This document shows positions 20,128 to 29,349 of a DNA stretch of 64,000 bases, in pieces. A program made the position numbers and the translations under genes. The DNA is from Rhodococcus jostii RHA1 (GTDB taxonomy: Bacteria; Actinomycetota; Actinomycetes; Mycobacteriales; Mycobacteriaceae). Under the pieces are notes generated by a model. It did not search any database, was not told the DNA's origin, and saw only the letters and a list, made by a program, of their open reading frames with translations. The first letter of the stretch is position 1; every line of letters starts with the position of its first letter. The stretch is from contig NC_008269.1 of assembly GCF_000014565.1 (NCBI RefSeq), positions 186,001-250,000 of the forward strand. The letters are read 5' to 3'.

Positions 20128-21576
20128 CTAGGCAGTCGCGCCAGCAGCGACGGAGAGGGTGATGCTCTTGGTCTGGGTCAGCGCGAACAGCCCCTCAGGG
20201 CCGCCTTCGCGACCGAATCCGGACTGCTTCACTCCCCCGAAGGGCGCTGCGAGGCACGGGAATGTGCCGTTGATGATAAAGACACCGGAGCGCACGCGAC
20301 GTGCGACGTCGAGGCCGGCCTGCTCGTCGGTGGTGAACACCGACCCGGAAAGCCCGTACCGCGAGTCGTTCGCGATGGCGACGGCTTCGTCGAGGTTATC
20401 GAACGGAATGACGCAGAAGACCGGACCGAAGATCTCGTTCTGGGCGGCCTCCATGTCGTTGTTGACGTTGGTCAGCAGGGTGGGTTCGAGAAAGTACCCT
20501 TCCAAGCCGCTGGGCCTGGCGCCTCCGGTGGCGATGGTCGCACCGCCGGCGACGGCCCGTTCGATGTAGTTTTCGGCGCGGTCCAGGAAACGTGGTGCCG
20601 CGAGCGGGCCCCAGGTGGTGTCGAGGTTTGCGGGATCGCCCATCGTCAGCGCCTCGAGGCCGGCGACGAGTCGATCGACGACCTCGTCGTGGATTTCCCG
20701 GGCGACGAGGAGTCGCGTCATAGCCACACAGATCTGACCGCTGTAGAGGGCCATCGCGTCGACCAGGGCGGGAACCGCAAGATCGAGGTCGGCGTCGGCG
20801 GCGACGATCGCGGCAGACTTTCCACCCAACTCCAGCACGAGGTTGGCTACGCGGTCGGCACACGCGTGCATGACGGACATCCCGACCTCGGTGCCGCCGG
20901 TGAAGTGGACGGCCGCGATCCCCGGATGCTCGACGAGGTACTGGCTGACGTCAGCGTCGCCGGCGAGGATGCTCAAGACCCCGGGCGGGAAATCGGCCTC
21001 GGCGGCCGCATCGGCAAAAAGATATCCGAGCATCCGGCATTCGGGCGGAAGCTTGATGATCATCGTGTTCCCGGCCAGCAGGCCGGGGATGATTGCGAGT
21101 GCGAATTGCATGTGCGGGCCGTTGAACGCCACGATCCCCACGGTGGGCCCGATCGGTTCCTGGCGAACCTCGATACGTCCCATCGAGGTCTCGCGTGTCT
21201 CGATCCACGGAGCGGTCCGGGACTCGTCGAGCGCCCGATTCCACAGATCCGAGGCGGCTTTGGTGAGTTCATCGCCGTTGCGGAACGGCATTCCGGCCTC
21301 GAGTGCCCAGACTCGGACGATCTCATCGAGGCGCTTGTCCAGCGCGCCACAGAATCTCGTGACGATCTCACCTCTCGCGTCGTGAGTCAGGTCGGCCCAG
21401 GCGCCGAAGGCCTCCTGGGCCTGCGCGACGGCGAGTTTCGCGTCGTCAACGGTGGGTCGAGGCAGTTGGCGAATCACCCGACCGCCGAAGGGCGCGACGA
21501 CATCGGCGAGTTCACTGCCCTGCGGAGCCACCCAACGGCTACCGATAAAGAGTTCGTTCGCGTGTGGGACGTTCAT
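20128..21576 (-). CDS. NAD(P)-dependent aldehyde dehydrogenase
   Basis: The 482-residue protein has the family's active-site residues: Asn152 in AFNGPHM, Lys175 in IIKLPPE, the general base Glu249 in LELGGKS and the nucleophile Cys283 in GQICVAM. It ends with APFGGVKQSGFGREGGPEGL. It should oxidise an aldehyde to the acid, cytoplasmically. AGGAGA lies upstream of ATG 21576. It is transcribed alone from promoter B, divergent from the ROK repressor and ending at a hairpin. In this context it probably acts on an aldehyde made by the SDR enzymes of the same regulon (inference). Confidence 0.92.
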   Translation of the reverse strand: MNVPHANELFIGSRWVAPQGSELADVVAPFGGRVIRQLPRPTVDDAKLAVAQAQEAFGAWADLTHDARGEIVTRFCGALDKRLDEIVRVWALEAGMPFRNGDELTKAASDLWNRALDESRTAPWIETRETSMGRIEVRQEPIGPTVGIVAFNGPHMQFALAIIPGLLAGNTMIIKLPPECRMLGYLFADAAAEADFPPGVLSILAGDADVSQYLVEHPGIAAVHFTGGTEVGMSVMHACADRVANLVLELGGKSAAIVAADADLDLAVPALVDAMALYSGQICVAMTRLLVAREIHDEVVDRLVAGLEALTMGDPANLDTTWGPLAAPRFLDRAENYIERAVAGGATIATGGARPSGLEGYFLEPTLLTNVNNDMEAAQNEIFGPVFCVIPFDNLDEAVAIANDSRYGLSGSVFTTDEQAGLDVARRVRSGVFIINGTFPCLAAPFGGVKQSGFGREGGPEGLFALTQTKSITLSVAAGATA

Positions 21577-21682
21577 CTGGAGATCTCCTCTGAGTGGTCA
21601 TTGTTCGCACCGCTGTTTCGAAGGCGGTCAGCGGACCGGGCAGACGGAACGGGCGCACCGAGAACCCACCCGCCACGTATAT

Positions 21683-21721
21683 GTCGGAAATCACCATAAT
21701 GATGTCGAAATGTTTCGTCAA
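21683..21721 (-). promoter_or_regulatory. Promoter/operator B of the aldehyde dehydrogenase gene
   Basis: Minus-strand -35 TTGACG (21721-21716) and -10 TATGGT (21698-21693), spacing 17. The intervening DNA has a CGAAA-TG-TTTCG palindrome and keeps GTCG/TCA/TAA/TGTCGA/GTCAA at the same positions as sites A and C. It lies in the divergent gap next to the ROK gene. Confidence 0.75.
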
Positions 21722-21762
21722 TAGGATGGATACCCACTCACGTCGGCGTATATGCTGATTTC

Positions 21763-23037
21763 ATGACGTTAAATGGGGGTGGCGGATCGCCCCAGGATCT
21801 GCCGTCGACGCGCCGGGCACAACGCATCACCGGCAACGGCACACAACCTGTGAAACGGTCCGGTGGCCGAATGGCGAGGACCGGTGAGGTACTGAACCTG
21901 GTCCGACTCGGAAAGGTCGAGACCGTCACCGAATTGGCGAAGTCGATGGGGCTGGCCCGCTCGACCGTCAACGAACGACTCGACATTCTCCAGCAGATCG
22001 GACTGCTGACGACCGGTGGAGAAACGTCACCGGGTCGAGGCCGGCCCGCGAGCCTGTTGGCGTTCAACGCGGCCGCCGGCGTCACCCTGGTAGCTCAAGT
22101 GGGCATGAGTGGGACGATGCTCGCCATCACCGACCTGGATGCGGAGATACTCTGGCGCACCCAGGTCCAATTCGACGTGTCGCACGGACCGGACGCGTTG
22201 ATCGAGCTCATTTGCACTGTTTTCGGGGACGCCTTGGCGGAACTCGAAATTTCCGCCGACCAGGTGTACGGCGTCGGACTGGGACTGCCCGGCGATGTCG
22301 AGATCTCCACGGCTCCGGCGTCGAACCGGGCGGGGGGCAGTCGCGCTTGGGTGAACTTCCCTTTCGCGGAGCGTCTTTCGCAGTCGTTCCATGCACCGTC
22401 CTTCGTAGACAGGGACGTCAACCTGATGGCGATCGGAGAACACCGAACGGGGTGGCGCGACGCCAACGTGCTGGTGTCGTTGAAGGTCGGAACTGTTGTC
22501 GCGTGCGGTCTGGTGATCAACCACAACGTGGTGCGCGGGGCCACCGGAATGGTAGGCGAGATCGGCCATACCAAGATCGCGGGCGTGGACCTGCCCTGCC
22601 CGTGCGGGAGCCGGGGGTGCCTCAACACCATCGCCGGCGGACCAGCCCTGGCGGCGTCCCTCGTGGAGCAGGGTTTCCAGGCGCACACCGCCCGCGACGT
22701 GGCCGACCTGGCGAACTCCGGGATCGTTCCTGCGGGCCAGGCCGTGCGCGAGGCCGGCCGTCACGTCGGGGAGGTCATGGCGTCGGTCATCAATCTCCTC
22801 AACCCCGACGTCGTGACGGTATGGGGGTATCTGGTCGATGCCGGTGACCAGTTCCTCGTCGGGATGCAGGAGTCGATCTACAAGTCGGCACTTCCCTCAT
22901 CCGCTCGCGCCACGGTCATCACTCGTGCGCGCCTCGGCGACGACGCGGGGCTGCGAGGGGCCGCGTTGGCGGTCATCGAGGACGCCTTGGCGCCCGAAGC
23001 GATCGACGAGTTGGTGGCGACAGCCGACGCCGGATGA
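21763..23037 (+). CDS. ROK-family transcriptional regulator
   Basis: The 424-residue protein has an N-terminal winged helix (GKVETVTELAKSMGLARSTVNERLDILQQIGLL) and a ROK/sugar-kinase-like domain with GLGLPGDVE, VSLKVGTVVACGLVIN, GMVGEIGH and the zinc motif CPCGSRGCLN. Such proteins repress sugar-catabolic operons and release DNA on binding a sugar or its derivative. It is divergent from the aldehyde dehydrogenase, whose promoter carries a repeated operator-like sequence also found at 19.96 and 30.26 kb, so it is the best candidate for the regulon's repressor. ATG 21763 gives a long basic N-terminal tail; ATG 21871 is an alternative start. Confidence 0.88.
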   Translation: MTLNGGGGSPQDLPSTRRAQRITGNGTQPVKRSGGRMARTGEVLNLVRLGKVETVTELAKSMGLARSTVNERLDILQQIGLLTTGGETSPGRGRPASLLAFNAAAGVTLVAQVGMSGTMLAITDLDAEILWRTQVQFDVSHGPDALIELICTVFGDALAELEISADQVYGVGLGLPGDVEISTAPASNRAGGSRAWVNFPFAERLSQSFHAPSFVDRDVNLMAIGEHRTGWRDANVLVSLKVGTVVACGLVINHNVVRGATGMVGEIGHTKIAGVDLPCPCGSRGCLNTIAGGPALAASLVEQGFQAHTARDVADLANSGIVPAGQAVREAGRHVGEVMASVINLLNPDVVTVWGYLVDAGDQFLVGMQESIYKSALPSSARATVITRARLGDDAGLRGAALAVIEDALAPEAIDELVATADAG

Positions 23038-23274
23038 TGCGCCCGGCCGGTATACGCGCAACACCCCGCCGATAAACTCCCTCCGGAAAGGCCGGCGATT
23101 GCCAACCGGCGCCCCCAATCGGTCCGCGGCGGACCATTCCCGTCGCGATCTGACCTCGACTGCGATGACAACGCAATGGTCGCGATGACCCTGCCCGGTC
23201 CGTTGACCCGCTCTGCGCTCACCGGTGGTGTCGGCATCGTCTGAGGCCGTGCACCCGTTCACCGGGTGCACTCC

Positions 23275-23549
23275 TCAACGAGATGGCGGCGGGTAGGCGG
23301 CCCAGAGCCGCTGGGCGACGCTTCGATCACATTTCCTCGAGGCGAGGATGTGCCAGAGTCGCTCGGAGAAAGTCGATTTCGTGATCCCATAGGTGACGAA
23401 TAGCTCCGCCTCCGGCGGGCCACCGAAAGGCGCCCAGATGTCAGCGAACGACAGAAACGCTTCGGTTTCGTCGCGTACGACCCCGGGACGGTGGCGAGTT
23501 GTTCCGGATTGTGTTCGTTGCCGATGTCGTTGTCGATACTTACGCACAT
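23275..23549 (-). CDS. Small DUF3263-like protein, probable frameshift near residue 24
   Basis: From ATG 23549 the text MCVSIDNDIGNEHNPEQLATVPG looks like a natural N-terminus. Near 23480, at a CCCGGGG run, sense moves to another frame and continues RDETEAFLSFADIWAPFGGPP, EAELFVTYGITKSTFSERLWHIL to the stop at 23275. The core resembles DUF3263 proteins (aromatic-rich, FG-gly-gly-E-x-hydrophobic). A related protein is encoded at 61994. One indel separates this from an intact gene, and the homopolymer makes a sequencing error possible. Confidence 0.5.
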
Positions 23550-23830
23550 CGGCTTCTATCGCAGAGTGCTCATGCTCGCGACGGACCTGACGGGTTCGCG
23601 GATCCGGTGTCCATCCGGACCTCGTCCACGGATGTTCACGCTGAGGGTGTTCGGGCATGACCGCATCTGTTCTCTCTGATCGACCGGGGTATGCGCCGCC
23701 AATCCGGTGCCCTCCGGTGAGGTGTTCTCGGTTTGGAGGGGCACCGGCGGGGTGGGGCTACGGGGACCGTTATTGTCGTTTCCTGCCCGCTCACGTGGCG
23801 GGAGAGGACCGGTAGCTACTCTTCCTCTTC

Positions 23831-23851
23831 CGCCGCGTAAGCGGCGCCCCC
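23831..23851 (-). terminator. GC-rich hairpin downstream of the SDR gene
   Basis: GCCGC-GTAA-GCGGC forms a short stem about 35 bases after the stop of the 23884 gene. It would end the long catabolic operon. Weak but well placed. Confidence 0.4.
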
Positions 23852-23883
23852 GGACCTGGGTGGCGCACTTGGCACCACGGGTG

Positions 23884-24696
23884 TCAGCGACCGGCGAAAC
23901 CGGCGTCGACCGGCAAGCTGACTCCGGTGACGTAGCGACCTTCCTCGGACGCCAGCCATACGATGGCATTGCTGATGTCCTCGGGTTCGACCATGTCCAC
24001 CGGAAGCGCGTTGGCCATGTTGGCGTCCCACTCGGGGTGCGTCTCGAGGAACCCGCGGACGTGATCGTTGTTGATCAGTTTCGTGTTGACGCCAGTCGGA
24101 TGGAGGGTGTTCACCCGAATCATGTGCGGAGCCAGCTCATTGGCGAGTGTCCGCATCAGGCCGACGACACCGTGTTTGGCGGAGACATAATGTGCGAGGT
24201 TGACCATACCCTTGGTACCTGCGGACGAACTGGTGATGGCGATGCACCCTCCATGACCCGCCTCGATCATTGCGGGGATGGCGGCCTTGACGGTCTTCCA
24301 CACCCCGGTCAGGTTGACACCGATCATCTCGTCCCACTCTTGCTCGGTGATCGACCAGGTGTTGGGAACGAAGCAGGTGAAGGCGGCGTTGGCGCAGATG
24401 ATGTCGAGCCGGCCGAACTCGGCCACCCCGGTGTCGACGAACTGCGCCATGGTGTCCGCGTCGCGTACATCGATCTCGGCGGTCAGGATGCGCCGTCCGA
24501 GTGTTTCGACGAGTCGCTGTGTTTCCTTCAAATCCTCGGAGCTGGCCAGGGGGTATTGCACCGTGTCGAGTTGCCGGCATACGTCGAATGCGAGGATGTC
24601 CGCGCCTTCTTGTGCCATGCGGATCGCGTGGGACCTGCCTTGACCTCGTGCGGCACCCGAGATGAGTGCCACTTTTCCTGCGAGTCGTCCTGTCAT
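23884..24696 (-). CDS. Mycofactocin-coupled SDR-family oxidoreductase
   Basis: The 270-residue enzyme begins MTGRLAGKVALISGAARGQGRSHA, the hallmark N-terminus of mycofactocin-dependent SDRs. It has the family's insertion after the second strand (DVCRQLDTVQYPLASSEDL), where other SDRs move straight to the next helix. Catalytic Ser, Tyr and Lys sit in AITSSSAG and HYVSAK. Members hold NAD(H) tightly and pass electrons to mycofactocin, so this enzyme probably oxidises an alcohol. No mycofactocin synthesis genes are in this window. It is the last gene of the minus-strand catabolic series, 152 bases after the MFS gene. Confidence 0.85.
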   Translation of the reverse strand: MTGRLAGKVALISGAARGQGRSHAIRMAQEGADILAFDVCRQLDTVQYPLASSEDLKETQRLVETLGRRILTAEIDVRDADTMAQFVDTGVAEFGRLDIICANAAFTCFVPNTWSITEQEWDEMIGVNLTGVWKTVKAAIPAMIEAGHGGCIAITSSSAGTKGMVNLAHYVSAKHGVVGLMRTLANELAPHMIRVNTLHPTGVNTKLINNDHVRGFLETHPEWDANMANALPVDMVEPEDISNAIVWLASEEGRYVTGVSLPVDAGFAGR

Positions 24697-24848
24697 GACG
24701 ATTCCTCTCTGCTTGTGCGGTTGCCTCCGCAGGTGTTGCTGATTTCAGGCGGGGGTGGGCGACGACGCAGTCGTGATGTCGGCGCCGATGCGGATCCGTT
24801 CTCTGTTTGTCGCTCAGGGTGCGGGGGGTCCGTCGCCCCGCGCGGGGG

Positions 24849-26189
24849 TCAGCCCGCGGTGTCGTGCATCGTCGCGAGGTCCCTGCGGTGGGTTTCCTTC
24901 GCCAGTCCGACTCCGATGCTGGTGATCACTGCGACGGTGACCACGTAGATGGCCACGGGAATCGACGAGTCGAAGGCGCCGAGCAGGGCAATGGCAATCA
25001 ACGGCGCTATGGCGCCACCGATCACGGTCGTGACCTGGGCACTGATCGACATGCCCGTGTATCGGACCCTGGTGGGGAACTGCTCGGCGAAGAACGCTGC
25101 CTGAGGCCCGTAGAGGGCCGAGTGGAAGATGAGCCCACCGACCATGGCCAGAAAAACCAGTGGCGAGCTCCCGGTGTCGAGGAGCCAGAAGAATATCCAG
25201 ATCCAGACGGCGGTGCCGATCGCTCCGCCGAGCAGCACGGGGCGGCGACCGAGTTTGTCCGACAGCGCACCGAAAAAGGGTGTCGCGACAAGCTGGATGA
25301 CGTTGGCGAGGACGAGTGCATTCAACACCACGCTCTTGTCGACGCCGCTCCGCTCGACGGCGTACACGAGGATGAACGCGGTCAGGACGTAGTACACGAT
25401 GTTTTCGGTCAAGCGTGCACTCGCACACGCGGCGAGCTCGCGGCGGTGCTCGCGCAGAACGGTTCGGGCGGGGGCTTCCTCCGCCACCGCCTTCTCTGCC
25501 TGTTCGTGTGCCTCCACGAACAACGGTGCGTCCTCGACCTTGGACCGGATCCAGTAGCCCACGACCAGAAGCACGGCGGACAGCAGGAAGGGGATACGCC
25601 ATCCCCAGTCGAGGAAGGCGTCGTCATCGAGTGTGGCGGCGAGCACGGCGAGGACTCCGGTGGCGATGAGGTTGCCCAGTGGGATTCCGGCCTCGGGCAG
25701 GCTGGTCCACGCGCCGCGTCGTCGGGCCGGCACCCGCTCGGCGACCAGGAGCATCGCTCCGCCCCACTCGCCGCCCAGGGCAAAGCCCTGGATGAGGCGA
25801 AGTGCGCTCAGTGCGATGGCCGACCACACCCCGATGGCCGCGTAGGTCGGTAGCAGTCCGATCGCGAAGGTGGCGCCGCCCATCAGGACCAGGCTGATGA
25901 TCAGCAGCGGCTTGCGGCCGATGCGGTCCCCGAAGTGGCCGAAGACGAGTCCGCCGATGGGGCGGGCGAAGAACCCGAGGGCATAGCTGAGGAAGGCGAG
26001 CAACGTGCCCACGATCGGGTCCTCGGCGGGAAAGAACAGTTTGTTGAATACCAGGGCAGCCGCGGAGCCGTACAGCAGGAAGTCATAGGCCTCCAGCGCC
26101 ATACCGGTGGTGCTGGAGGCGACGACGCGGGCGAGCCCTCGACGTGAGGTCGGCGGCGCCTGGTTCGCGGTCGTACTGTTGCTGGACAT
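24849..26189 (-). CDS. MFS transporter of the metabolite:H+ symporter type
   Basis: The 446-residue protein has 12 predicted membrane segments. It carries the motifs FGHFGDRIGRKPLL (loop 2-3) and QGFALGGEWGGAMLLVAE (helix 4-5), typical of the proline/betaine and shikimate-type proton symporters. It should import a small, often acidic or zwitterionic, metabolite. Ten bases separate its start from the dehydrogenase stop, so it belongs to the operon driven by promoter C. Having both this symporter and an ABC importer in one regulon suggests two related substrates or two affinities (inference). Confidence 0.88.
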   Translation of the reverse strand: MSSNSTTANQAPPTSRRGLARVVASSTTGMALEAYDFLLYGSAAALVFNKLFFPAEDPIVGTLLAFLSYALGFFARPIGGLVFGHFGDRIGRKPLLIISLVLMGGATFAIGLLPTYAAIGVWSAIALSALRLIQGFALGGEWGGAMLLVAERVPARRRGAWTSLPEAGIPLGNLIATGVLAVLAATLDDDAFLDWGWRIPFLLSAVLLVVGYWIRSKVEDAPLFVEAHEQAEKAVAEEAPARTVLREHRRELAACASARLTENIVYYVLTAFILVYAVERSGVDKSVVLNALVLANVIQLVATPFFGALSDKLGRRPVLLGGAIGTAVWIWIFFWLLDTGSSPLVFLAMVGGLIFHSALYGPQAAFFAEQFPTRVRYTGMSISAQVTTVIGGAIAPLIAIALLGAFDSSIPVAIYVVTVAVITSIGVGLAKETHRRDLATMHDTAG

Positions 26190-26199
26190 GGGTTTTCCC

Positions 26200-27219
26200 T
26201 CAGATTCTGGTCGTCAGGTAGGCGTCGAGGTCGACGGGCTGCCCGGTCGCTTGGGATGTGTGGGCTGCCTCCATGAGGGCGACCACTGTTCGTGCTTCCT
26301 CCGCGGAGGACTGCGGGGTTCTGCCCGTAGCAATCGCGTCGACGAACTCCCGGAATTGGTTGTCGAAGGAGGAGTCTCCGTTGATGTAGGGAACGACTTC
26401 TTCCTGCACCGCGGGAATGTTGTTCACCCAGAGGTTCCGGTCGTCGGTGAGCCGCATGCTGCCCTGCGGTCCGTTGATGAGTCTGTCGTTCACCGGGACT
26501 CGGGTGTTCAGGGAGATGTAGCCGGAGGCGAGGCTGCCGTCCTCGAATTCGACCATCAGCATGGCCTCGTCTTCGCCCTCCCACAGATCACGCAGGCGCC
26601 GCGTCTGGGCGTACACCCGAGTGGGACGGCTGCTGATGAGCCAGAGCATGGTGTCGAGGACGTGCGGACCGTTGAGCCCCAGAGCGAGCCCGCCGGTGTC
26701 GGAGGCGGACTTCCACCACTGCGTTGCCACGTGCTCCGCGAAGACGCCCAGGGTATGGGTCAGGGTCAGGGGACGACCGAGGTCCGCTACCCGCTTCTTT
26801 GCGGTCTGGGCTCCCTCGAAGAAGCGTCGGCAGTGGGCGACCATGAGCACGCGGCCATTGGCTGCGGCGGCGTCGATCATGGTGTCGGCGTCCGCTAGCG
26901 AGGTGGCGAGCGGTTTCTCGATGAGCACGTGCTTGCCGTTTTCGACCAAGGCCTTGGTCAGCGGCGCGTGCACATGGTTGGGGACGGTGAGGACGACCGC
27001 GTCTATGTCGTCGGCCAGGATGACCGCTTCGGCATCGTGGACCGCACGCTCGGCCGCGTATCGACCTGCCAGATCCTCGGTGCGTTCTTTCTCGTGGGGC
27101 AGGCCTGCGACCGCGACAAGGGTGGCAACGTCGCTGGCGGAGACAATGGCGGGTAAGTGCGCGGCAGCGATCCGACCGGGGCCGATCAGGGCAACGCGGA
27201 GTTTGTCGTTCTCAGGCAT
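26200..27219 (-). CDS. Gfo/Idh/MocA-family NAD(P)-dependent oxidoreductase
   Basis: The 339-residue protein has an N-terminal Rossmann fold (VALIGPGRIAAAHL), the ENGKHVLIEKPLATS motif with the family's conserved Lys, and a C-terminal alpha/beta domain (GGLALGLNGPHVLDTMLWL). These enzymes oxidise or reduce sugars, inositols and their derivatives at a hydroxyl. Its start overlaps the end of the Tm-1-like gene by eight bases, showing tight coupling. It likely acts early in breakdown of the imported polyol or sugar (inference). Confidence 0.9.
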   Translation of the reverse strand: MPENDKLRVALIGPGRIAAAHLPAIVSASDVATLVAVAGLPHEKERTEDLAGRYAAERAVHDAEAVILADDIDAVVLTVPNHVHAPLTKALVENGKHVLIEKPLATSLADADTMIDAAAANGRVLMVAHCRRFFEGAQTAKKRVADLGRPLTLTHTLGVFAEHVATQWWKSASDTGGLALGLNGPHVLDTMLWLISSRPTRVYAQTRRLRDLWEGEDEAMLMVEFEDGSLASGYISLNTRVPVNDRLINGPQGSMRLTDDRNLWVNNIPAVQEEVVPYINGDSSFDNQFREFVDAIATGRTPQSSAEEARTVVALMEAAHTSQATGQPVDLDAYLTTRI

Positions 27220-28471
27220 GGTTGCTCGCTTGGGCTGTGTAGGGGACGTGGCTGAGGTAGTCGAGCAGTAGACGGGCAGCAGAGGTCGCGAAGACCTCGT
27301 CGTTGATGTGCTGGTCGATGTCGATCACGGTCACCGCCGAGCCGTCCAGGGACGACTTGACGGCGTCGAACAGGTCGCGGCGGGCCTCGGGGCGGTCGAA
27401 GGGTTCTCCTTCGGCATCGAGTGCCGAGGTACCGCGCAGGGGAATCAGCAGGGTACACGGTCCGGTGGCGAGGCGGAGTTTTCTGCCGATCGCCTCGCCG
27501 ATTTGTCGTGCCTCATCGCTGGTGACCCGCATCAGCGTGTTCTCGGCGTTGTGGTGGTAGAGCAGACGGTTCGCAAAGGTGCCAGGGATGGTGTCCGGTG
27601 CTCCGAAGTTCACCATGTCGGTGGCCCCGAGAGATACGACTTGGGGTACGCCGTGCCGGGCGGCGCTTTCCAGGCGTGTAGGTCCCGCAGACAGAATGCC
27701 GCCGACGACCTCGTCGGACCATTCGGTGGTGGTGAGGTCGAGAACTGCGTCGAAGTAGCCCTCCGAGATCAGGCGTTCCATCGTCCGTCCGCCAGTACCG
27801 GTGGCGTGGAAGACGACAACTTCGCATCCCGCGTTCTCGAGAATACTTTTGGCGCACATGACAGCCTGGGTGGTGACACCGAACATCGAGGCCGCGACAA
27901 GGGGCCGGTCCGCTGTCGGTGAGACGTCCGGTCTGGTGCTCAAGCCGTTCACCATCCCCGCGAACGCGTCAGCGGCTTGGGTGTAGGTCACGCTGCTGAT
28001 CCGGTTGAGACCGGCGACGTCCACTATCGACGGGAACATCACGATGTCGGAGGTGCCGACGTAGTTCGCGGTGTTCCCCGAAGCCACAGTGGACAAGATC
28101 GCTTTCGGAAAACCGAGCGGCAGATCCCGCATGACGATCGATCCGATCGTGGTTCCTGCACCGCCACCGAGCGCGAAGACACCCTGAATGCTCTCGGTGG
28201 CGACCAGATCCTCGACTATGCGGCGGGCGCCGGCACCCATGACGTCGACCGCCGACGAGCGATCGTGCCGCCGCCGGAGAACACCCAGGTCCATTCCGGC
28301 GGAGTCCGCGACCTCCTCGCGGGTGCTGTCCGCGTGAAGTAGGGGCTCGTCGAGCACGCCGACGTCGATGAGGTGCACCCGCAATCCATGCTCGCGCAAA
28401 CGCGCGCGGATGTAGCCGGCGTCGTCCGCCTTGGTGTCGAGCGCCGCTATCAGGGCGACTGTTGTGGTCAC
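27212..28471 (-). CDS. Tm-1-like ATP-binding domain protein (UPF0261)
   Basis: The 419-residue protein starts VALIAALDTKADDAGYIRARL and contains FALGGGAGTTIGSIVMRDLPLGFPKAILSTVASG and VVFHATGTGGRTMERLI. These mark the UPF0261 family, the N-terminal half of the plant Tm-1 resistance protein, which binds ATP. Bacterial members are found beside a TIM-barrel partner like the one encoded at 29350. Function in bacteria is not settled; the operon suggests a catabolic step. It begins 12 bases after the SDR stop. Confidence 0.88.
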   Translation of the reverse strand: MTTTVALIAALDTKADDAGYIRARLREHGLRVHLIDVGVLDEPLLHADSTREEVADSAGMDLGVLRRRHDRSSAVDVMGAGARRIVEDLVATESIQGVFALGGGAGTTIGSIVMRDLPLGFPKAILSTVASGNTANYVGTSDIVMFPSIVDVAGLNRISSVTYTQAADAFAGMVNGLSTRPDVSPTADRPLVAASMFGVTTQAVMCAKSILENAGCEVVVFHATGTGGRTMERLISEGYFDAVLDLTTTEWSDEVVGGILSAGPTRLESAARHGVPQVVSLGATDMVNFGAPDTIPGTFANRLLYHHNAENTLMRVTSDEARQIGEAIGRKLRLATGPCTLLIPLRGTSALDAEGEPFDRPEARRDLFDAVKSSLDGSAVTVIDIDQHINDEVFATSAARLLLDYLSHVPYTAQASNHA

Positions 28472-28483
28472 GGTGTTGTCCTG

Positions 28484-29293
28484 TCAGAGGGTGAGGATGC
28501 CGCCGTTGACGTCCAGGGTGGCGCCGGTGATGAAACGAGACAGATCCGACAGCAGAAACAGTGTGGCCCCGACGACATCCTGCTCGTATACGTTGCGGCC
28601 CAACGGGGTCTGCTTGGCCAACTCCACGAGATCCGCTTCACGGTGCAGGTCGGTGAGCAGGTCATTCATGCGGACCCCGATGATCCCTCCAGGACATATG
28701 GAGTTTGCGCGGATGTTCTGCGGGCCGAATTCTTTGGCGATGTGCCTGGTCAGCCCGAGAATTCCTGCTTTGGCGGCCGAGTAATGGCAGCCGAGGAACG
28801 GACTCGAGGTGCGCCCGGCCAGCGATGAGATACTCACCAGTGCGCCGCCGCCGGATTTAGCGATGTGCGGGATCGTCGCCTGGTAGCTGATGAAAGCGCC
28901 CTTGAGATTCGAATCGATGATGAGATCCCATTCCTCACTGGCGATCTCGAGTGTGGGACGTTGGGCGCGGTAGGCGCCGGCCGAGTACACGACATTGTGC
29001 AGCGCGCCGAATTTTTCGACGGTCTGGGCGGCCACGCGCTCTGCGTCGTCGGGCCGGGTGGCATCTCCGGCGACGCCGAGGAATCGGTCGCCGTAGTGCT
29101 TGAATTCCTCGGCGACGGCATCGACTCGTTCTTTGTCCAGGTCAGAGATGGCGACTCGGGCACCGAGCTGCAGAAGGTTGTCGGCGGTCGTCTTGCCCGT
29201 TCCGCGGGCTCCACCGACGACCAGCGTGACGGTGTTGGTGAGTTTGTCGCCGACGGCGTTCCAGTCGAAGTTGTCGTGCAGGTGGGCGGTCAT
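28484..29293 (-). CDS. SDR-family NAD(P)-dependent oxidoreductase
   Basis: ATG 29293 has AAGGACC upstream; in-frame sequence before it is antisense to the upstream gap and not protein-like. The 269-residue enzyme has the cofactor motif VVGGARGTGKTTADNL, a catalytic Ser in SISSLAG and YSAAKAG (Tyr/Lys), and ends GATLDVNGGILTL. It probably oxidises or reduces a hydroxyl group of the pathway intermediate. It lacks the mycofactocin-type insertion, unlike the enzyme at 23884. Second gene of the operon from promoter C. Confidence 0.9.
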   Translation of the reverse strand: MTAHLHDNFDWNAVGDKLTNTVTLVVGGARGTGKTTADNLLQLGARVAISDLDKERVDAVAEEFKHYGDRFLGVAGDATRPDDAERVAAQTVEKFGALHNVVYSAGAYRAQRPTLEIASEEWDLIIDSNLKGAFISYQATIPHIAKSGGGALVSISSLAGRTSSPFLGCHYSAAKAGILGLTRHIAKEFGPQNIRANSICPGGIIGVRMNDLLTDLHREADLVELAKQTPLGRNVYEQDVVGATLFLLSDLSRFITGATLDVNGGILTL

Positions 29294-29349
29294 GGTGGTC
29301 CTTCTTGATCTGGCGATGTAGTGGGGGTAGACAGGGATCAGTTCCTGGC

